NCBI GenBank assembly: GCA_021372895.1
Contig: JAJFTP010000002.1
Coordinates: 1 to 59,679, forward strand
Source of the DNA: Synergistaceae bacterium
Lineage (GTDB): Bacteria > Synergistota > Synergistia > Synergistales > Synergistaceae
Direction: 5' to 3'
Length of the DNA stretch: 59,679 nucleotides
Below are positions 42,039-51,841 of the stretch, one piece after another. The notes beneath the pieces were generated by a model. That model did no database searches and was not told the DNA's origin. It saw only the letters and a program-made list of their open reading frames with translations. The first letter of the stretch is position 1, and every line of letters begins with the position of its first letter. A program made the position numbers and the translations under genes.

Positions 42039-43005
42039 ACCTCTCCGCTTCCGCCCTTATTTTAACGAGGGCTTCATCAAATGTTCCCGGAATCACGGCC
42101 CCAGCAGCCTGTATATGCCCTCCGCCGCCGAATACGGCGGCAAGTTCCCTGGCATTGTACGGCAGCCTTGTTCTTATGCTGGCCTTGTTGACTCCGTTCA
42201 CAACGCTAAGGAAGACCGCGACTTTAATGCCGCTGATTCTAAGCAGCATGTTGACCAGCCCGTCTACTACGCTTGCATCTGCCCCTGCAGCCTCGAAATC
42301 CGCTTCTTTCAGCCAGAACATCGCACCAGCACCATCCGCAAATACTTCTGTGCGCGACAGTGCAAGCCCCCAGAGCTTCAATCCGGCAATGCTCAGGTTC
42401 TCGTTCACATAATCGTCGACTTTGGCAGGGTCGGCTCCTGCTTCAAGCAGCCGGGCGGCGCACATATGGCTGTGCGGTGTTGTTGAGCGAAACCTGAAGT
42501 TGCCGTTATCCGTTATGAGTCCGGCATAAAGTGCTTCCGCTTCCCCGGCTGTTATGCCCCATCCTCCCCGTATCAGGAGGTCTGTGATGATCTCTGCCGT
42601 TGCGGACGCATCGTTCACAACGAGGTTGTGGGGACAATAGAAGGCGTTGTCTCCATGATGGTCGATGTTGACTGCATCGGCACCGTCTTTAAGAAGTTCC
42701 GTAAGTCCCCGCACGCTTCTTTCAGCCGTGCTGGTATCCACGCAGACAATAAGGGAGCCGTACGCATCTTCCGATGACAATATAGGCACAGTTTCATAAT
42801 CTTCGGAGTAAGAAAGAAATGTATAACGGCAGGGAAGGCGGTCTTTACCGATAACGCGGACTCTTTTCCCCAGCCGTCTGCCCAGTGAGTAGAGGGCCAT
42901 CCCGCATCCGAGAGTGTCCCCATCGGGGTTCTCATGACAGATGACGATCCACGCTTCATTCTCTTTGAGTTTTTCTGTCACTTCCTGAAATGCGTCAGAG
43001 AACAT
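42007..43005 (-). CDS. nrnA: DHH-family oligoribonuclease / pAp phosphatase (NrnA-like)
   Basis: A 332-residue DHH/DHHA1 phosphoesterase. Metal motifs: CHENPDGDTLG (D-x-D), CVDTS, the namesake IDHHGDN, and a C-terminal GGGGHIQAAGA (DHHA1). Relatives degrade nano-RNAs and, in some phyla, dephosphorylate pAp or cleave pApA from c-di-AMP breakdown. The last role would connect to the cdaA module at 6018-6848, though substrate preference cannot be read here. It begins 1 nt after rbfA. Confidence 0.9.
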   Translation of the reverse strand: MFSDAFQEVTEKLKENEAWIVICHENPDGDTLGCGMALYSLGRRLGKRVRVIGKDRLPCRYTFLSYSEDYETVPILSSEDAYGSLIVCVDTSTAERSVRGLTELLKDGADAVNIDHHGDNAFYCPHNLVVNDASATAEIITDLLIRGGWGITAGEAEALYAGLITDNGNFRFRSTTPHSHMCAARLLEAGADPAKVDDYVNENLSIAGLKLWGLALSRTEVFADGAGAMFWLKEADFEAAGADASVVDGLVNMLLRISGIKVAVFLSVVNGVNKASIRTRLPYNARELAAVFGGGGHIQAAGAVIPGTFDEALVKIRAEAERYAADRIPASE

Positions 43006-43006
43006 T

Positions 43007-43393
43007 TTACTTTTCCTCTTTGTCTTCGGGCGCGGCGGAAGTTTTTAATGCATCCATCGCCGCAACACGGTCAAGCAGCTCATCCATCGCGCGCGCCCTT
43101 ATCTCTGAGTCATCATATACAAAGTGAAGCTCCGGGATCGTCCTCAGGTGCATCTCCCTGCCCAGAAGGGCGCGCAGTCTGCCCGCGACGGATTCAAGCG
43201 CTTTCTGCATCTCGTCTTTCTTCTGCGTGTCTATGAGTATGTAATAGACCTTGGCAAAACTGAGGTCTCTGGATGTGCTGACTCTGATAAATATCGCGTC
43301 CTTAACTTCTTCCTTCTTGATCTTCGTCTGTATAAGATCAGATATGGCGCGAAGAAATTCTTTGTTTATGCGGTCAATCCGATATGTCACCAT
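43007..43393 (-). CDS. rbfA: 30S ribosome-binding factor A
   Basis: A 128-residue RbfA needed for 16S rRNA 5'-end maturation and cold adaptation. It has a single KH-like fold with DPxLxFVYDDS near the end (ELHFVYDDSEI) and RISTS-type start features. The acidic/basic tail (APEDKEEK) is short. It overlaps the DUF503 gene by 20 nt in the infB operon, as usual. Confidence 0.92.
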   Translation of the reverse strand: MVTYRIDRINKEFLRAISDLIQTKIKKEEVKDAIFIRVSTSRDLSFAKVYYILIDTQKKDEMQKALESVAGRLRALLGREMHLRTIPELHFVYDDSEIRARAMDELLDRVAAMDALKTSAAPEDKEEK

Positions 43394-43691
43394 AGGCGAA
43401 TACCTCCCGGGTGAATTTTACTATCTCAAATTCGCCGTCCGCTTCCCTCTGGCAGAGGTAGTTCTCAAGATTGCGAAGCCTTTCATCCAGTTCCGCCGAA
43501 GAAGATCCTGCGGCTGTAAAACCAAGGTCCGCATACTGCCATGTATCAACAGGCCCGAGGTCTGCCGGTGATATGCTGAAACGGCTTCTGACACCATCCA
43601 GCAGCGAACGGACAACATGCCTGCGTTCCTTGAGACTTCCTGAATAACGGAGCCTCAGGGAACACTCGGCTGCACCGATCCAGAAAGACAT
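43374..43691 (-). CDS. DUF503 family protein (YlxP-like)
   Basis: A 105-residue YlxP/DUF503 protein with the family pattern CSLRLRYSGSLKERRHVVRS and a ferredoxin-like fold expected. It lies 3 nt after infB with GGAG as SD and overlaps rbfA by 20 nt. The conserved position between infB and rbfA suggests a ribosome-related role, but the function of the family is not firmly known. Confidence 0.88.
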   Translation of the reverse strand: MSFWIGAAECSLRLRYSGSLKERRHVVRSLLDGVRSRFSISPADLGPVDTWQYADLGFTAAGSSSAELDERLRNLENYLCQREADGEFEIVKFTREVFAYGDISD

Positions 43692-43694
43692 ATC

Positions 43695-45740
43695 CTACTC
43701 CAGAGTCCTCTTTTCCTTGAGGATCTCATAGGCCTCTACGACATCGCCCACACGGAAATCCTGGAATTTATCAAAACTGAGTCCGCATTCGTTTCCTGCC
43801 TTTATCTCTCTTACGTCGTCCTTGAAATGCTTGAGGCCGGAGAGCTCTCCGTTCCAGAATACGACGCCGTCGCGGATAAGACGGACCTTGGCGCTTCTGC
43901 GGAGAAGACCTTCTGTTACGCGGCATCCAGCGATATTGCCTATCTTCGGGACTCTGAATATCTCCCTTATCTCAGCAAGCCCCAGAGTGTGCTCACGCAG
44001 TTCCGGCGCCAGCATGCCCTCCATTGCCGCCCTGACGTCGTCAAGCATGTCGTAGATGACCTGATAGAGCCTTATCTGCACACCCTCCGCCTCGGCAATT
44101 TTCTTCGCGTTGCTGTCAGGCCTGACGTTGAATCCGATGATGATCGCGTTCGAAGCGGATGCAAGCATGACGTCAGACTCTGATATCCTGCCTACGCCCT
44201 CATGAACGATGTTTATCGAAACGGAATTTGTGCTCATCTTCATCAGAGATGCATGAAAGGCTTCGATCGAGCCCTGAACGTCGCATTTGAGAACTATGCG
44301 AAGTTGGGGGATCTCCTCTGTCTGCATCTTTTCATAGAGTTCTTCAAGTGTGAGGCGTTTTGATTTGCTCTGGTCCATCACCCTGCGTTCGAACTCATTG
44401 TTCGACATGATGTCACGGGCCTCGCGCTCCGTTGCCAGGGTGGAGAACTTTTCCCCGGGCTGCGGCACATTTTCAAGCCCAAGTATTTCAACAGGTGTGC
44501 TTGGCCCGGCGCTTTCAATACTATTCCCCGCATCGTCGATCATCGCGCGGACCTTCCCCCACGACGTCTCTGTATGTATTATGTTGCCGCGGCGAAGTGT
44601 CCCGTTCTGTACGATGACGGTAGCGACCGGCCCCTTGCCCTTATCAAGGTTCGCCTCTATGACTGTGCCTTCCGGCAGTGCGTCCGGGTCCGCCTTTAGT
44701 TCCTGCATCTCTGCGACAAGCAGGACCATCTCGAGCAGTTGGTCCACGCCGATGCCGGTCTTAGCGGCGACATCCACCATAATCGTGTCCCCGCCCCATT
44801 CTTCAGGTGCAAGTCCGTAGTCGGAAAGCTGCTGCCGTACCCTCTCAGGTTTTGCGTCAGGCTTGTCTATTTTGTTTACGGCCACTACTACCGGCACTCC
44901 CGCGGCTTTAGCGTGGTTCAGCGCCTCCAGCGTCTGTGGCTTGACACCGTCATCGGCCGCCACTACCAGGATCGCAATATCCGTGACCTGTGCCCCGCGC
45001 GCGCGCATAGATGTAAACGCCTCATGTCCCGGAGTATCAAGAAAGACGATAGTATTCCCCATGTAATTGACGCATGAAGCCCCGATGTGCTGTGTGATCC
45101 CGCCTGCTTCCTTTTCGGTCACACGGGTCTTTCTGATGTAGTCAAGCAGCGTGGTCTTGCCGTGGTCAACGTGACCCATTACCGTAACTATGGGAGGTCT
45201 TTTCGGGAGGACCTTCCCCCCGGCCGGAGTCTCTTTTTTTGCTTTGCCGCCTGCTTTGCTGCCGGCCTTGCCGCTCTGCTTTGAAGCAGCCGGCTTTGCC
45301 GGTTCTGTCTTGGGATTTTCAGCCGTTTCCGCGATAACCTCCGGTACGGGCATCCCGAATATGAATTTTTTCCCGAATCCCTTTCCCAATATTTCAAGGA
45401 TCTTCTCATCCGCCGCTGCCGTCGCAGGAACCATGAGCCCTGCAGCCATGAGGATCTTGACCGCGCTGCCGGGCTTCTCCCCTATACTTGCAGCGACATC
45501 GGAAACAGACGAACCCTCTGGGACCATTACCTTAGGGTATGTCGCGAGAGCTTCCTCAGCTTTTTTCTCCTTATCGGCGTTCTTTTGCTTGATCGAATCC
45601 TCGACCAGTTTGATCACATCGTCACTGATCGAACTCATGTGCGATTTTACGGCCACGCCAAGTTTGGCAAGGATATCCAGCATCTCCGTGTTGCTTTTCT
45701 CAAGCGTTTTGGCAAGTTCATATACTCTGATTTTGCTCAT
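43695..45740 (-). CDS. infB: Translation initiation factor IF-2
   Basis: A 681-residue IF-2. An N-terminal IF2N domain ([15 protein letters not shown]) and a Lys/Ala-rich linker precede the GTPase with G1 GHVDHGKT, G2 [10 protein letters not shown]3 DTPGHEAF and G4 NKIDKPD. The EF-Tu-like domain II and fMet-tRNA-binding C-terminal domain follow. It is shorter than the E. coli long form. ATG 45740 has AGGAG 8 nt upstream. The start overlaps the L7Ae-family gene by 23 nt. Confidence 0.96.
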   Translation of the reverse strand: MSKIRVYELAKTLEKSNTEMLDILAKLGVAVKSHMSSISDDVIKLVEDSIKQKNADKEKKAEEALATYPKVMVPEGSSVSDVAASIGEKPGSAVKILMAAGLMVPATAAADEKILEILGKGFGKKFIFGMPVPEVIAETAENPKTEPAKPAASKQSGKAGSKAGGKAKKETPAGGKVLPKRPPIVTVMGHVDHGKTTLLDYIRKTRVTEKEAGGITQHIGASCVNYMGNTIVFLDTPGHEAFTSMRARGAQVTDIAILVVAADDGVKPQTLEALNHAKAAGVPVVVAVNKIDKPDAKPERVRQQLSDYGLAPEEWGGDTIMVDVAAKTGIGVDQLLEMVLLVAEMQELKADPDALPEGTVIEANLDKGKGPVATVIVQNGTLRRGNIIHTETSWGKVRAMIDDAGNSIESAGPSTPVEILGLENVPQPGEKFSTLATEREARDIMSNNEFERRVMDQSKSKRLTLEELYEKMQTEEIPQLRIVLKCDVQGSIEAFHASLMKMSTNSVSINIVHEGVGRISESDVMLASASNAIIIGFNVRPDSNAKKIAEAEGVQIRLYQVIYDMLDDVRAAMEGMLAPELREHTLGLAEIREIFRVPKIGNIAGCRVTEGLLRRSAKVRLIRDGVVFWNGELSGLKHFKDDVREIKAGNECGLSFDKFQDFRVGDVVEAYEILKEKRTLE

Positions 45741-46065
45741 TGGCATCACTCCTGTCATATAGGGATAAGGCTTTTTTAGCAAAACCGCTCTTCAGGGGAA
45801 GCGCCGCCACCTGGGCAGAGCCGACGCCAAGATGAGCCCCGAGAACAGTTCTGTCTGTATCTTTCATTGTAACCACCCTTACCGTTCCGCGGTCCACCCC
45901 GGCTCCCAGTGAACGCAGTACGCTGGCGGAGCAGTCATCGGTCACTATGACGAGCAGCGGGTCCCGCTTCATTGCGGCAAAGACGTTGTCCTGCCCTACT
46001 ATAAGCTTTCCGGCCCGTCTTGCCATTCCCATCGTGTTCATAAATTGTTCTGATATATTGTCCAT
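45718..46065 (-). CDS. L7Ae-family ribosomal/RNA-binding protein (YlxQ-like)
   Basis: A 115-residue L7Ae/L30e-fold protein: MGMARRAGKLIVGQDNV and the LVIVTDDCSASV strand are typical of YlxQ, encoded between ylxR and infB in Firmicutes. It should bind kink-turn RNA. ATG 46065 was chosen since it follows the ylxR stop by 4 nt; a longer frame would overlap ylxR by about 85 nt. It overlaps infB by 23 nt. Confidence 0.85.
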   Translation of the reverse strand: MDNISEQFMNTMGMARRAGKLIVGQDNVFAAMKRDPLLVIVTDDCSASVLRSLGAGVDRGTVRVVTMKDTDRTVLGAHLGVGSAQVAALPLKSGFAKKALSLYDRSDANEQNQSI

Positions 46066-46069
46066 TTCG

Positions 46070-46378
46070 TTATACACCGGCTTTTTCTTCGCTGCAAAGT
46101 GACTCGAGCATATTATACACACACTCGTCAACCTGGGTTTTAAGTACCTTTGCAAGCGATTTCTTTTTCCTTGCCATTCTTACGCAGTCTATACTGCGGC
46201 ATAAATAGGCGCCTCGTCCGTTTGCCTTGCCCGTAGGGTCGAACTTTACCTCACCCTCCGGGGTCCTTACGACCCGCATCATGCCGCGCTTCGATGATTT
46301 CTCCCCGCAGCCCGCGCAGGTACGGGGATGTTTTTCCTTTTCCACCGTCTGCCGCCGCCCGTCCATAGACACAGCCAT
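46070..46378 (-). CDS. YlxR family RNA-binding protein (DUF448, RnpM-like)
   Basis: A 102-residue YlxR protein with the family motif PRTCAGCG, a middle MRVVRTPEGEVKFDPTGKA stretch and GRGAYLCRS. Bacillus YlxR (RnpM) has been reported to bind RNase P RNA and modulate it; a nucleoid or RNA role is inferred here. It starts 3 nt after nusA. Cysteines in CAGC and C..C may bind metal. Confidence 0.9.
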   Translation of the reverse strand: MAVSMDGRRQTVEKEKHPRTCAGCGEKSSKRGMMRVVRTPEGEVKFDPTGKANGRGAYLCRSIDCVRMARKKKSLAKVLKTQVDECVYNMLESLCSEEKAGV

Positions 46379-46381
46379 GCG

Positions 46382-47491
46382 CTATTTCTCTTCTTCCGAT
46401 AAGATATCCTTTATGTCGAGGAAAAGGTCTTTCATCGTCGGAAGCCTGTCCTCTTCCTTGACCTTGATATCTATTTTCCACCCGGTAAGACGCGCGGCCA
46501 GACGCACGTTCTGCCCCGCCTTTCCGATCGCGAGGGAGAGCTGATCGGAACGTACATAGGCGATAACGGAACGGTCCTGATCAAGAAGCGGCTCTACCCT
46601 GATGACCTTTGCCGGGGAGAGCGAGTTTCTTATGTATGTGAGGATATCAGAACTCCATACTATGATGTCGATCCTTTCCCCATTGAGCTCGTTGCTTATG
46701 GACTTGATACGCCCGCCCTGTTTGCCGACACATGCACCCAGAGGCTCGACGTTGGCGTCCAGCGTGGATACGGCTATCTTGGCACGCGTCCCGGCTTCCC
46801 TCACTATATTACGTATCTCCACTATTCCGTCGGCAATTTCCGGAATTTCAAGCTCAAGCAGCCGGCGCAGCAGGCCGGGGTGAGTTCTGGAGACGATGAT
46901 CCTCGGCCCCCTGCTCGTCTGGCGGACATCCAGCAGGTAAAACTTCTTCCTTTCGCCCGGGACGTATCTCTCGCCGATTATGCGCTCTTCCCTTGGCATT
47001 ATCGCCTCTGTCTTCTCGTTCAGGCGGACGAGGACCTGATCGCCCTCGGATTTGAATACCGTACCTGTGATTATATTGCCTATTTTATCCGAGAATTGCT
47101 CATAGACGACCTGGCGCTCGGCATCCTTGAGCCGCTGTATTATGACCTGTCTTGCCGTCTGTGCGGCGATACGGCCGAAATCTTCGGGGAATACCTCTTT
47201 TCTTATGACATCCCCGATCTCTATATCCTCGTATCCCCTGAGTTTTGCCTCTTCAAGCGTGATTTCGCTGTCGGGGTTCTCTATCTCGTCAACTACCATG
47301 CGCACCTCGCAGAGGGTGAACTCTCCGCTGTCTGCGTCAATGTAGACTTCCATGGTCTGATTTCCGCCCTTGTACTTTTTATAGGCTGAGATCATAGCTG
47401 CTTCAAGGCTGGAGACAATGACTTCCTCAGGAAGTCCCTTCTCCTCTTCTATCTGTTTCAGAACTCTTTTAAAATCTTTTCCAAGCTGCAT
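46382..47491 (-). CDS. nusA: Transcription termination/antitermination factor NusA
   Basis: A 369-residue NusA: N-terminal RNA polymerase-binding domain, S1 domain (NIITGTVFKSEGDQVLVRL, about 135-200), then two KH domains with VGKQGGRIKSI and IGKAGQNVRLA GxxG loops. It lacks the C-terminal acidic repeats of E. coli NusA, like the Firmicutes form. It is second in the rimP operon, about 100 nt after rimP. A hairpin in the operon leader may let NusA control its own synthesis. Confidence 0.96.
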   Translation of the reverse strand: MQLGKDFKRVLKQIEEEKGLPEEVIVSSLEAAMISAYKKYKGGNQTMEVYIDADSGEFTLCEVRMVVDEIENPDSEITLEEAKLRGYEDIEIGDVIRKEVFPEDFGRIAAQTARQVIIQRLKDAERQVVYEQFSDKIGNIITGTVFKSEGDQVLVRLNEKTEAIMPREERIIGERYVPGERKKFYLLDVRQTSRGPRIIVSRTHPGLLRRLLELEIPEIADGIVEIRNIVREAGTRAKIAVSTLDANVEPLGACVGKQGGRIKSISNELNGERIDIIVWSSDILTYIRNSLSPAKVIRVEPLLDQDRSVIAYVRSDQLSLAIGKAGQNVRLAARLTGWKIDIKVKEEDRLPTMKDLFLDIKDILSEEEK

Positions 47492-47592
47492 CTATTCGTC
47501 TCCTCTCTCTGTAATTTTTGTTTCCCTATAAATTATCGCCAGTGACAAAAAATAAAAACAAAAATCTCACCGAGTGGTGGAAGTTCAGTTGT

Positions 47593-48093
47593 TTATTTTT
47601 TCTTTTTCGCCGGTATTTTTTTAAATGTCTTCTTCTCTCCGCGCTGCTCTTTGTAGATAAGCTTTCCGCGTACTATTTCCGCAAACGGCAGTGTGAGTTC
47701 TCCTTCTCCCGTAGAGATGCGGACCGAGTCGCCTTCGACGTCCTTTATAAAACCGGTTATTTTTTTGCCGTGCTTTAACACTGCCTGCGCCTCTTTGCCG
47801 GCAAACCGCCGGTAGTCGTCCGGCGTAAACAGCGGACGCTCAAGCCCTGGCGAACTTACCTCGAGAAAATACCTTTCAGGCAGTACATCCTCCACTGTAT
47901 CAAGATATTCGTTGACCTCTCTCGCTGCCTTCTCGCAGTCGGAGAGATCCACTCCGCCCGGCATGTCGATATAGACCCGCAGGATATTAACGCCATCCTC
48001 AGCGGTCAGTTCAAAGCCAACACAGTCATAGCCGGACGAATTTATACGCTCCGACAGCTCCTTATATACTTCGCCAAGTTTTTCTTTGTTCAA
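47593..48093 (-). CDS. rimP: Ribosome maturation factor RimP
   Basis: A 166-residue RimP for 30S assembly. The core FLEVSSPGLERPLFTPDDYRRF is diagnostic. A C-terminal SH3-like domain ends in a very Lys-rich tail (KKTFKKIPAKKKK). The start is TTG 48093, with GGAGG 6 nt upstream; an upstream ATG at 48126 lies inside the terminator hairpin and is rejected. It heads the nusA-infB operon. Confidence 0.94.
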   Translation of the reverse strand: MNKEKLGEVYKELSERINSSGYDCVGFELTAEDGVNILRVYIDMPGGVDLSDCEKAAREVNEYLDTVEDVLPERYFLEVSSPGLERPLFTPDDYRRFAGKEAQAVLKHGKKITGFIKDVEGDSVRISTGEGELTLPFAEIVRGKLIYKEQRGEKKTFKKIPAKKKK

Positions 48094-48109
48094 AATATGC
48101 CTCCGTAAT

Positions 48110-48137
48110 AAAAAAAGAGTGGGCACGCCCCACTCTT
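48110..48137 (-). terminator. Terminator-like hairpin in the rimP-nusA leader (possible attenuator)
   Basis: Minus-strand AAGAGTGGG / CCCACTCTT (9 bp, 5-nt loop) followed by a T-run, only 16 nt before the rimP start. It lies downstream of the promoter at 48167-48195, so it would act inside the operon leader. It could also end rlmB transcription. Confidence 0.8.
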
Positions 48138-48166
48138 CCAGAAATTACCCCTGAATTAGTCATGAG

Positions 48167-48195
48167 ATTGTAGCACTTATTCTGAAAGCGGTCAA
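48167..48195 (-). promoter_or_regulatory. Promoter of the rimP-nusA-infB operon
   Basis: TTGACC (48190-48195) and TACAAT (48167-48172) with an exact 17-bp spacer. It predicts a start near 48160 and a 65-70 nt leader containing the terminator-like hairpin. Confidence 0.8.
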
Positions 48196-48245
48196 ATGAT
48201 CCGGAAAGAACAACGGGAACCATTTATGCAAACACCGTCACTGTT

Positions 48246-49007
48246 TTATCGGGAGACGCTCCTGACCCATTCAAACATCGCAAGGGAAGCAGCTACTGAT
48301 GCATTTAGGGAACCGGCTGCGCCCTTCATGGGGATACTGCGGAGTTCGTCACACGCCTTTGACACAGCGGTCCCCAACCCCTTTCCCTCCGCTCCGACGA
48401 CAATGGCGAGCCGCTGCGGCATATCACTCTTGAAAAGTGTCTCGCGCGCCTCCATGGCAAGCCCCGTCACCCAGAAATCAGCTTCCTGAAGCATTCGTAT
48501 CATCTGCGAGATGTTGCCTGTCTTCGCCACGGGCAGCCTGAGCGCAGCCCCTGCGCTCGTCTTTACAACAGTGCCGGTAGGCAGGCATCCGCCGCGTTTC
48601 GGTATCATGACGGCGGATGCGCCTGCCGCCTCCGCGCTCCTTATGACCGCACCCAGGTTGTGCGGGTCCTGTATGTGGTCACAGATCAGGATCATGGCCG
48701 GTTCCGGTGCGGCAGGAAGGGTGCCGATAAGCTCCTCGGCCTCCCACAGCTTCATCGGAGCAATGTATGCAACCACGCCCTGATGGTTCTCTTTATTCGT
48801 CAGCCTGTCCAGCACCGTGTTTTCAACCAGCTGCATGTTTATGTGAGCCGCCCTGCAAAGGTCCAGTATCCTTGCCTTTATGTGCGGCTGCACGTTCTTC
48901 GCCGCCATCACCTTCATACAGCGCTCCGGCGAGGTATCAAGCAGCGAGATGACGGGGTTCCTGCCCCAGCAGATATCTTCGTTTATTTTTTTATCTTCGT
49001 CTCTCAT
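48246..49007 (-). CDS. rlmB: 23S rRNA/tRNA 2'-O-methyltransferase of the SPOUT/TrmH family (RlmB-like)
   Basis: A 253-residue protein. The N-terminal substrate-binding domain starts WGRNPVISLL. The SPOUT domain has motif 1 DHIQDPHNLGAVIRSAEAAG, motif 2 VVGAEGKGL and motif 3 IPMKGAAGSLNASVAAS. RlmB makes Gm2251 in 23S rRNA; a tRNA-methylating paralogue is possible. It overlaps the uvrA stop by 4 nt (ATGA), so it is translated with the repair genes. Confidence 0.9.
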   Translation of the reverse strand: MRDEDKKINEDICWGRNPVISLLDTSPERCMKVMAAKNVQPHIKARILDLCRAAHINMQLVENTVLDRLTNKENHQGVVAYIAPMKLWEAEELIGTLPAAPEPAMILICDHIQDPHNLGAVIRSAEAAGASAVMIPKRGGCLPTGTVVKTSAGAALRLPVAKTGNISQMIRMLQEADFWVTGLAMEARETLFKSDMPQRLAIVVGAEGKGLGTAVSKACDELRSIPMKGAAGSLNASVAASLAMFEWVRSVSR

Positions 49008-51841
49008 AGGCTCTTATTCCCCTCTTTTATCTTTTTGAGAAATTCTGCCAGATACTTTCCCGTGGCGCCCTTTGAACGCGCGACCTCCTCGGGGGTGCCC
49101 TTCGCGGTAAGTTTTCCGCCGCGGCGTCCTCCGTCCGGCCCGAGGTCGATTATATAGTCCGCCGAAGCCAACACATCCAGATTGTGCTCTATGACGAGCA
49201 CGGAATTTCCCTGGTCCACGAGTTTATGAAGCAGCTTCAGCAGCTTTTTTACGTCTGTGTAGTGCAGGCCGGTCGTAGGCTCGTCAAGCAGGTAGAGTGT
49301 GTTGCCTCTGAATTTCTTGCTCAGTTCCGTTGCCAGCTTGACGCGCTGCGCCTCTCCTCCGCTCAGCGTGGTTGCGGACTGCCCAAGCTTTATATAACCC
49401 AGACCGGCCTCCTGGATCACGCTGAGTTTATTTGCGATCCTGGGGATATCCTTGAAGTGTTCGATGGCCTCGTCCACCGAGAGGTCAAGCACATCGGCTA
49501 TCGACAGCCCCTTGTGGCGCACTTCAAGCGTCTCACGGTTATACCGCCGCCCCTTGCAGACGTCGCACTTGACGTAAACATCGGGCAAAAAGAGCATCGA
49601 AACCTTAAGCTCGCCGTCCCCGCCGCATGCCTCACAGCGTCCGCCCTTAACGTTGAAACTGAAGCGCCCGGGCTGATAACCGCGAAGTTTGGACTCCTGG
49701 AGCTGTGCAAAGAACTCCCGTATAGGCGTAAAGACCCCGGTATAAGTCGCGGGGTTTGAGCGCGGAGTGCGCCCTATCGGGCTCTGGTCGACAAGAACGA
49801 TGTTGCGCAGGGATCCATATCCGGAGATGGAATCAAATTTCCCGGCCCTCTCCCTGTATTCCTTATCAAACTTCCCCCGCAGGCCCTTATATAGTATCTC
49901 ATAAAGAAGTGTGCTCTTGCCTGAGCCCGAAACACCGCTCAGCGCCGCCAATATTCCAAGCGGGATGTCCAGGTCGAGTTTTTTAAGATTGTTCTCCGCA
50001 CAGCCGCGCAATTCTATCATGCCTTTCGGCGTGCGCCTCCCTGCCTCGGGCCGGAACGTGCCGTCGGCCTCGCCGCGCAGGTAAGCTGCCGTGGATGAAT
50101 CCCCTCTTCTTATATCTTCTGCGCTCCCGCTTGCGACAATGTAGCCGCCCAGCTCCCCGGCAGCGGGGCCAAGTTCCAGTATGTGATCCGCCGCCGCCAT
50201 CGTATCCCTGTCGTGTTCAACCACTACCACAGTATTGCCTATGTCGCGTATCGCCATTAAAGTGTCGAGCAGCCTGTTGGTATCTCTCGGATGGAGCCCT
50301 ATGGTCGGTTCAGCCAGCACATAGAGCACACCTGTGAGTTGCGAGCCGATCTGGGTCGCGAGCCTTATCCTCTGGCTCTCGCCGCCGCTTAGAGTGTCTG
50401 CGCGCCGTGAAAGGCTCAGATATCCGGCCCCTACATCGTTCAGGAAGGCAAGACGTTTGCGCACCTCAGTCAGAGCCTGGCCGACTATCTTCCGTTCGCG
50501 ATCGCCTATATCAAGATCATCAAGCGCATTTATCAGGTCCTCAACTGGTATTTCCGTGAGCTGTGCTATGTTGTATCCGCCAAGGGTAACGGCCAGCGCC
50601 TCCGGCTTAAGCCTTGCGCCATGGCAGGACGAACATTCATCCTCAACGCGGAACCGCAGGAGCTCCTCCCTGTAATTGTCTGATCCAGTCTCTTCGAAGC
50701 GCTTCTCGAGCCAAGGCAGTAGCCCTATATAATGTCCGTTGTACTCCCAGTCCCCGTTTTTATCAGAAAAAATCATCGGGATCACTTCATCTGTCCCGTC
50801 AAGCAATATTTTTTTGACGTCAAAGGGCAGTTTTTCAAATGGCAGAGAGAGGTCCCATCCATGTATAGATGCTAACTGCTCCGCCTTCTGAACCATATAC
50901 TTCGCCGACTTCCACGGGATGAACCCTCCGTCGCCTATAGGCAGTTCAGGATCGACAGCAAGTTCCTCAGAAAAGTACATGTGTACTCCAAGCCCGCCGC
51001 AGTCAGGACATGCGCCATATGGATTGTTGAATGAGAAAAGCCTTGGCTCAATATCAGGAAGGCTTACCTCGCAATCAGGGCATATATATTTCTCTGTGAG
51101 CTCGATATCGTCCATACCTTCGGATACAAGCAATACAAACCCGTCGGAGAGCTTCATCGCCATCTCTACGGCCTCCGCAAGGCGCGACCGGTTCTCTTCC
51201 TTGACGCGCAGCCTGTCTATCACGCACTCTATGGTATGGCGTTTCTTTTTGTCGAGGTCTATATCCTCCTCAAGCCAGAGGAGCGTCCCGTCTACGCGCG
51301 CGCGCAGATATCCCTGCTGATGCAGTTTCAGCAGAAGGTTGCGGTACTCGCCCTTCTTGCCCTTAACGAGCGGTGACAGTACCTCGATAGGCCTGCCGTC
51401 GTAATCGCGGTATATCCTGTCTATGATCTCATCCACGCTGTAGCGGTGGACTTCCTTTCCGCATTTAGGGCAGTGCGGAGTGCCGGCTCTGCCGAATAAA
51501 AGGCGAAGATAATCGTATATCTCGGTTACTGTACCGACAGTGGATCTCGGGTTATGGCCGGTCCCCTTCTGTTCGATCGAGATTGCCGGAGAAAGCCCGG
51601 TGATCTCATCTACGTCCGGCTTGTCAGACATGCCCAGAAACTGCCTCGCATAGGACGACAGAGACTCCACATAGCGCCTCTGCCCCTCGGCATAAACGGT
51701 GTCGAATGCAAGCGATGATTTGCCGGAGCCCGACGGCCCCGTCACCACAACGAGCTTGTTCTTAGGAATTTCTACGTCTATGTTTTTTAGATTGTGCTGT
51801 CTTGCTCCTGTAATTCTTATGCTCTGTTCCAAATTTAGCAT
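49004..51841 (-). CDS. uvrA: Excinuclease ABC subunit A
   Basis: A 945-residue UvrA, damage-sensing ATPase of nucleotide excision repair. It has two ABC modules: Walker [15 protein letters not shown] and [13 protein letters not shown], signatures [12 protein letters not shown] and [12 protein letters not shown]. Zinc modules are CPDC..CPDC and CEAC..CDVC types. The first 26 residues, including most of [18 protein letters not shown], are encoded in the region that also codes for the UvrB tail (80-nt overlap). ATG 51841 has GAGGGG very close upstream; TTG 51832 is an alternative start. Confidence 0.96.
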   Translation of the reverse strand: MLNLEQSIRITGARQHNLKNIDVEIPKNKLVVVTGPSGSGKSSLAFDTVYAEGQRRYVESLSSYARQFLGMSDKPDVDEITGLSPAISIEQKGTGHNPRSTVGTVTEIYDYLRLLFGRAGTPHCPKCGKEVHRYSVDEIIDRIYRDYDGRPIEVLSPLVKGKKGEYRNLLLKLHQQGYLRARVDGTLLWLEEDIDLDKKKRHTIECVIDRLRVKEENRSRLAEAVEMAMKLSDGFVLLVSEGMDDIELTEKYICPDCEVSLPDIEPRLFSFNNPYGACPDCGGLGVHMYFSEELAVDPELPIGDGGFIPWKSAKYMVQKAEQLASIHGWDLSLPFEKLPFDVKKILLDGTDEVIPMIFSDKNGDWEYNGHYIGLLPWLEKRFEETGSDNYREELLRFRVEDECSSCHGARLKPEALAVTLGGYNIAQLTEIPVEDLINALDDLDIGDRERKIVGQALTEVRKRLAFLNDVGAGYLSLSRRADTLSGGESQRIRLATQIGSQLTGVLYVLAEPTIGLHPRDTNRLLDTLMAIRDIGNTVVVVEHDRDTMAAADHILELGPAAGELGGYIVASGSAEDIRRGDSSTAAYLRGEADGTFRPEAGRRTPKGMIELRGCAENNLKKLDLDIPLGILAALSGVSGSGKSTLLYEILYKGLRGKFDKEYRERAGKFDSISGYGSLRNIVLVDQSPIGRTPRSNPATYTGVFTPIREFFAQLQESKLRGYQPGRFSFNVKGGRCEACGGDGELKVSMLFLPDVYVKCDVCKGRRYNRETLEVRHKGLSIADVLDLSVDEAIEHFKDIPRIANKLSVIQEAGLGYIKLGQSATTLSGGEAQRVKLATELSKKFRGNTLYLLDEPTTGLHYTDVKKLLKLLHKLVDQGNSVLVIEHNLDVLASADYIIDLGPDGGRRGGKLTAKGTPEEVARSKGATGKYLAEFLKKIKEGNKSL

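Noticed and set aside
48093-48126. Longer rimP start at ATG 48126
   Set aside because: It lies in the terminator hairpin and lacks an SD, while TTG 48093 has GGAGG at ideal spacing.
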